Part shown: in pieces, positions 61,176 through 64,000 of the stretch
Layout of the letters: every line of letters begins with the position of its first letter
Numbering within the stretch: position 1 is the stretch's first letter
Source: Candidatus Enterococcus willemsii
GTDB lineage: Bacteria > Bacillota > Bacilli > Lactobacillales > Enterococcaceae
Direction: 5' to 3'
NCBI RefSeq assembly: GCF_009933335.1
Contig: NZ_MAEL01000032.1
Span: forward strand, 50,426-114,425
Length of the DNA stretch: 64,000 nucleotides
The notes under the pieces: model-generated
The model's database searches: none
What the model was told of the DNA's origin: nothing
Seen by the model: the letters and a program-made list of their open reading frames with translations, nothing else
Position numbers and translations under genes: made by a program

Positions 61176-63176
61176 ATGGGGAAAATTCAAGAATTATCCG
61201 AACGTCTTGCCAATCAGATTGCTGCTGGTGAAGTTGTTGAACGACCCGCTTCTGTCGTCAAAGAGTTAGTCGAAAATGCGATTGATGCTGGAAGTACTCA
61301 GATTGATATTTTATTAGAAGAAGCAGGTTTACGAAAAATTCAAGTGATTGATAATGGGGAAGGGATTGCTAAAGAGGATGTTAAGAGTGCCTTTAAGCGT
61401 CATGCAACCAGTAAAATTCACACACGCGATGATTTATTCCGTATCCGGACGCTCGGTTTCCGTGGGGAAGCTTTGCCGAGTATTGCTTCTGTGTCGGTTG
61501 TGACGATTGAAACAGCTTCGCAAACCGAAGAACAAGGGACGTATTTACGGATGAAAGGTGGCGCAATTGAAGAGCACCGTCCGTCCGCTTTGCGCCAAGG
61601 AACCAAGATTATTGTTGAAAATTTATTCTATAATACACCGGCTCGCTTAAAGTATGTCAAAACTTTACAAACGGAATTAGCAAATGTAGGAGATATCGTC
61701 AATCGTTTGGCTTTGAGTCATCCTACGATTGCCTTTCGTTTAGTCCATGATGGCAATAAAATGATGTCAACTTCTGGTAATGGTGATTTAAAACAAGCCA
61801 TAGCAGGTATTTATGGTTTGCAGACTGCCAAAAAAATGCGAAAAATTACAGCTAAAGATTTGGATTTTGCAATTAACGGCTATATCTCATTGCCAGAAGT
61901 AACTCGGGCAAGTAGAAATTACTTATCAACGATTATCAATGGTCGTTACATTAAAAACTTTGCTTTGAATAAAGCTATCGTGAATGGTTATGGTTCAAAA
62001 CTGATGGTAGGACGTTTTCCCATTGCAGTCGTTGAAATTACAATGGACCCTTTATTAGTGGATGTGAATGTCCATCCGACAAAACAAGAAGTTCGTTTGT
62101 CTAAAGAAGAAGAGTTAACGATCCTCATTAGCAAAACAATTAATGACGTTTTACGAGAAGAAAATTTAATTCCAAATGCTGCCGATAATTTGCGTTTTAA
62201 GAAAAAAGTAGAGAACCAAGAGAAAGTAGAGCAGTTGTCAATTGGACTAGAACAACCGAAAAAAACGAAATCTGGCTTAACCTTTAATCGGGAGACAGGT
62301 AGCTTTTATGTTGATAAGAGTTTTCAACAACCTGTGGAAAAATCTGTGGATAATGTTGGGGACAAAAGTGGAAAACTTCCACAAGAATCGGAATTGCCTG
62401 TTGAAAACGAAACGCCAGATGAGACGTCCTATGTTCAGGAAGCTCCGCCAGTCCAATATGAAATACAGGAACCAGAACAAATAGAACCCTTGGAAATAAG
62501 TGGTCACGAAGAAGTAAATACAAAAATGATTCAACGGATGATGGAAGAAGAAGCCCCTCAACAACGTTTCCCTCATTTAGAATATTTTGGGCAAATGCAT
62601 GGAACATATTTATTTGCTCAAAGTCAAGAAGGTTTATACATTATCGACCAACATGCTGCACAAGAACGCATTAAGTATGAATATTTCCGTCAAAAAATTG
62701 GCGAAGTAGGCGATGATTTACAAGAATTACTGGTGCCAATTGTGTTAGACTACCCGAATAGTGATGCGTTGAAATTGAAAGAGCAAAGTGATGCACTGAA
62801 AGAAGTGGGGATTCATTTAGAAGAATTTGGAGCGAGTAGTTTTATTGTTCGGGCACATCCAACTTGGTACCCAGCTGGGCAAGAAGAAGAGATTATCCGT
62901 GAAATGATTGATATGTTATTAACAACTGGTAAAGTTAGCGTACACCAATTCAGAGAAGCAACAGCTATTATGATGAGCTGTAAACGTTCGATTAAAGCCA
63001 ATCATTATTTGAATCCACAACAAGCACGTGTATTATTAGAAGAATTAGCAACTTGTGAGAACCCTTTTAATTGTCCGCATGGACGTCCGGTGTTGATTCA
63101 TTTTACAAATGGCGACATGGAACGCATGTTTAAACGAATTCAAGACCCGCATCAATCAAGAGGTGGTAGCGAATGA
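61176..63176 (+). CDS. mutL: DNA mismatch repair protein MutL
   Basis: A 666-residue GHKL ATPase that links MutS to downstream repair. N-terminal motifs are [15 protein letters not shown] (motif I), [10 protein letters not shown] (motif II) and [13 protein letters not shown] (motif III). A Pro/Glu-rich linker runs from about 370 to 450. The C-terminal domain has the endonuclease metal motif [12 protein letters not shown] (about residues 490-501) plus [14 protein letters not shown] and NCPHGRPVL, so this MutL should nick DNA, consistent with an organism lacking MutH. The stop overlaps the start of maf (ATGA). Confidence 0.98.
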   Translation: MGKIQELSERLANQIAAGEVVERPASVVKELVENAIDAGSTQIDILLEEAGLRKIQVIDNGEGIAKEDVKSAFKRHATSKIHTRDDLFRIRTLGFRGEALPSIASVSVVTIETASQTEEQGTYLRMKGGAIEEHRPSALRQGTKIIVENLFYNTPARLKYVKTLQTELANVGDIVNRLALSHPTIAFRLVHDGNKMMSTSGNGDLKQAIAGIYGLQTAKKMRKITAKDLDFAINGYISLPEVTRASRNYLSTIINGRYIKNFALNKAIVNGYGSKLMVGRFPIAVVEITMDPLLVDVNVHPTKQEVRLSKEEELTILISKTINDVLREENLIPNAADNLRFKKKVENQEKVEQLSIGLEQPKKTKSGLTFNRETGSFYVDKSFQQPVEKSVDNVGDKSGKLPQESELPVENETPDETSYVQEAPPVQYEIQEPEQIEPLEISGHEEVNTKMIQRMMEEEAPQQRFPHLEYFGQMHGTYLFAQSQEGLYIIDQHAAQERIKYEYFRQKIGEVGDDLQELLVPIVLDYPNSDALKLKEQSDALKEVGIHLEEFGASSFIVRAHPTWYPAGQEEEIIREMIDMLLTTGKVSVHQFREATAIMMSCKRSIKANHYLNPQQARVLLEELATCENPFNCPHGRPVLIHFTNGDMERMFKRIQDPHQSRGGSE

Positions 63177-63721
63177 CAGTCATTTTAGCTTCACAGTCAC
63201 CAAGAAGAAAAGAATTACTTCGCTTATTAATAGAAGATTTTACAATTTTACCAGCAGATATTGACGAAACAATCCATGAAACGGATGAACCAACAGAGTA
63301 TGTTAGTAGAATGGCCCAAGAAAAAGCCGCCGTTATTAGCCGGCAATACCCAGAGGATCTAGTCATAGCGAGTGATACCATTGTTGCTAACGATCGTATA
63401 CTAGGAAAACCAACTTCGCGAGCGCATGCCAAAGAAATGCTGCTCTCGATGAGTGGGAAGACCCATAGTGTTTATACAGCAGTTGTTTTACAAACAGCAA
63501 CAAAGAAAGTCCAACGTCTAGCCTCGGCTGAAGTAACCTTTTATCCATTAACGGAAGATGAAATTGACCGTTATTTAGAGAAAAATGAATATATGGATAA
63601 AGCTGGTGCGTATGGAATACAGGGATCAGCTGCCGTTTTTGTTGAAAAAGTCGTCGGAGATTTCTATAGTATAGTAGGATTTCCAGTAGGATTAGTGAAT
63701 CAGTTATTGAAAGAATTTTAA
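63173..63721 (+). CDS. maf: Maf family nucleoside triphosphate pyrophosphatase
   Basis: A 182-residue house-cleaning enzyme that hydrolyses non-canonical or methylated nucleoside triphosphates (dTTP/UTP type in Bacillus relatives). The N-terminal [16 protein letters not shown] is the Maf signature, and [17 protein letters not shown] contains the catalytic Asp. [20 protein letters not shown] is the C-terminal family motif. Length is normal. It is translationally coupled to mutL by a four-base overlap, grouping two genome-maintenance functions. A terminator follows. Confidence 0.95.
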   Translation: MTVILASQSPRRKELLRLLIEDFTILPADIDETIHETDEPTEYVSRMAQEKAAVISRQYPEDLVIASDTIVANDRILGKPTSRAHAKEMLLSMSGKTHSVYTAVVLQTATKKVQRLASAEVTFYPLTEDEIDRYLEKNEYMDKAGAYGIQGSAAVFVEKVVGDFYSIVGFPVGLVNQLLKEF

Positions 63722-63758
63722 AAAATCCCGTAGAAATTAACTTTCTGCGGGATTTTTA
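63721..63758 (+). terminator. mutS-mutL-maf terminator
   Basis: AAAATCCCGTAGAAA pairs with TTTCTGCGGGATTTT (one G-U) over a five-base loop, ending in T. Confidence 0.9.
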
Positions 63759-63819
63759 GTTGGATTCGTACATAAAAAACGAATTTTTCGAAAAAAAGAA
63801 AAAATAATGAAAAATTAGG

Positions 63820-63939
63820 TTGACTTGTCCGTATATACATGATAAATTAGACAACGTTGGTTCGACGCCAACAACCAAAATAACTTTTTTATTTTAATTA
63901 AAAAAAGTTATTGACGGATTTGAAAACACGTGATATTAT
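63820..63939 (+). promoter_or_regulatory. Two tandem promoters for a gene beyond the window
   Basis: First: TTGACT (63820-63825), 17 bases, TAAATT (63843-63848); its spacer holds the palindrome GTATATAC (63831-63838). Second: TTGACG (63911-63916), 17 bases, TATTAT (63934-63939). Between them are a GTTGG/CCAAC hairpin and a long AT palindrome (AATAACTTTTTT with its complement, about 63879-63912). No start codon with a ribosome site appears before the window ends. Confidence 0.6.
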
Positions 63940-64000
63940 AACGAAGTCTCAATTTTAGAAAAAGAAATTTTCGTTGACAAATCAACAAAATTAATTAAAA

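Noticed and set aside
1..64000. CRISPR arrays, tRNA, rRNA, prophage or integrative elements
   Set aside because: No regularly spaced repeats, no clover-leaf-like sequence, no integrase, capsid or mobilisation genes were seen.

Overview
The window reads as the chromosome of a low-GC Gram-positive in the Lactobacillales, most likely an Enterococcus or close relative (inference). Supporting points are AT-rich intergenic DNA, AGGAGG-type ribosome sites, frequent GTG/TTG starts, a bifunctional GshF, FNT transporters, several lipoprotein oligopeptide-binding proteins, and a plsX-linked second acyl carrier protein as known from E. faecalis. I saw no phage, insertion sequence, CRISPR array, tRNA or rRNA.

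Layout. 1-2.2 kb (minus): NfeD, flotillin FloA and a small membrane protein. 2.4-8.9 kb: rpmB (minus), diverging from gls24-like/fakA, then recG, plsX and acpP; this is the block for using exogenous fatty acids and starting phospholipid synthesis. 9-17.5 kb: an Opp peptide transporter with its genes split by a reversed small membrane gene, plus a third binding protein. 17.5-19.5 kb: a YeiH-type exporter with a divergent LysR regulator. 19.6-26 kb: rnc-smc-HAD-ftsY. 26.2-30.8 kb: a LysR gene diverging from a CofE-like ligase, then gshF. 31-38.5 kb: small housekeeping and unknown genes. 38.5-44.7 kb: bioY, then icd and acnA (minus) diverging from a citrate synthase, giving the oxidative branch from oxaloacetate to 2-oxoglutarate. 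44.8-50.8 kb: a broken lipoprotein gene, rpsD, a second FNT channel, a second OppA-type protein, a HAD phosphatase and mgsA. 50.8-57.1 kb: a decayed acetyltransferase gene, then a sugar operon (PRD regulator, separate EIIA, EIIB and EIIC of fructose type, a GatZ/KbaZ-family protein and an RpiB/LacAB-type isomerase). 57.4-63.7 kb: ymdB, a YlbF/YmcA-family gene, mutS, mutL and maf.

The most interesting signal is an RNA-like element seen once in the leader of gls24-fakA and twice, as a 105-bp tandem repeat, in the leader of plsX-acpP. All copies share a GGATG.CAGTT strand and a TATACGG strand around a stem. Between the two operons the stem changes by compensating base pairs and keeps the same bulged G. 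FakA makes acyl phosphate and PlsX interconverts acyl phosphate and acyl-ACP, so the element may co-regulate the uptake route for fatty acids. The second candidate is the sugar operon. It has a GatZ-type protein and an isomerase but no kinase and no catalytic aldolase, which suggests a short epimerase route into fructose 6-phosphate.

Other regulatory signals are a near-perfect CodY box before the first oppA, inverted repeats at LysR-controlled promoters, a BirA-like operator before bioY, an rpsD leader resembling an S4 autoregulatory fold, and a long hairpin before recG.
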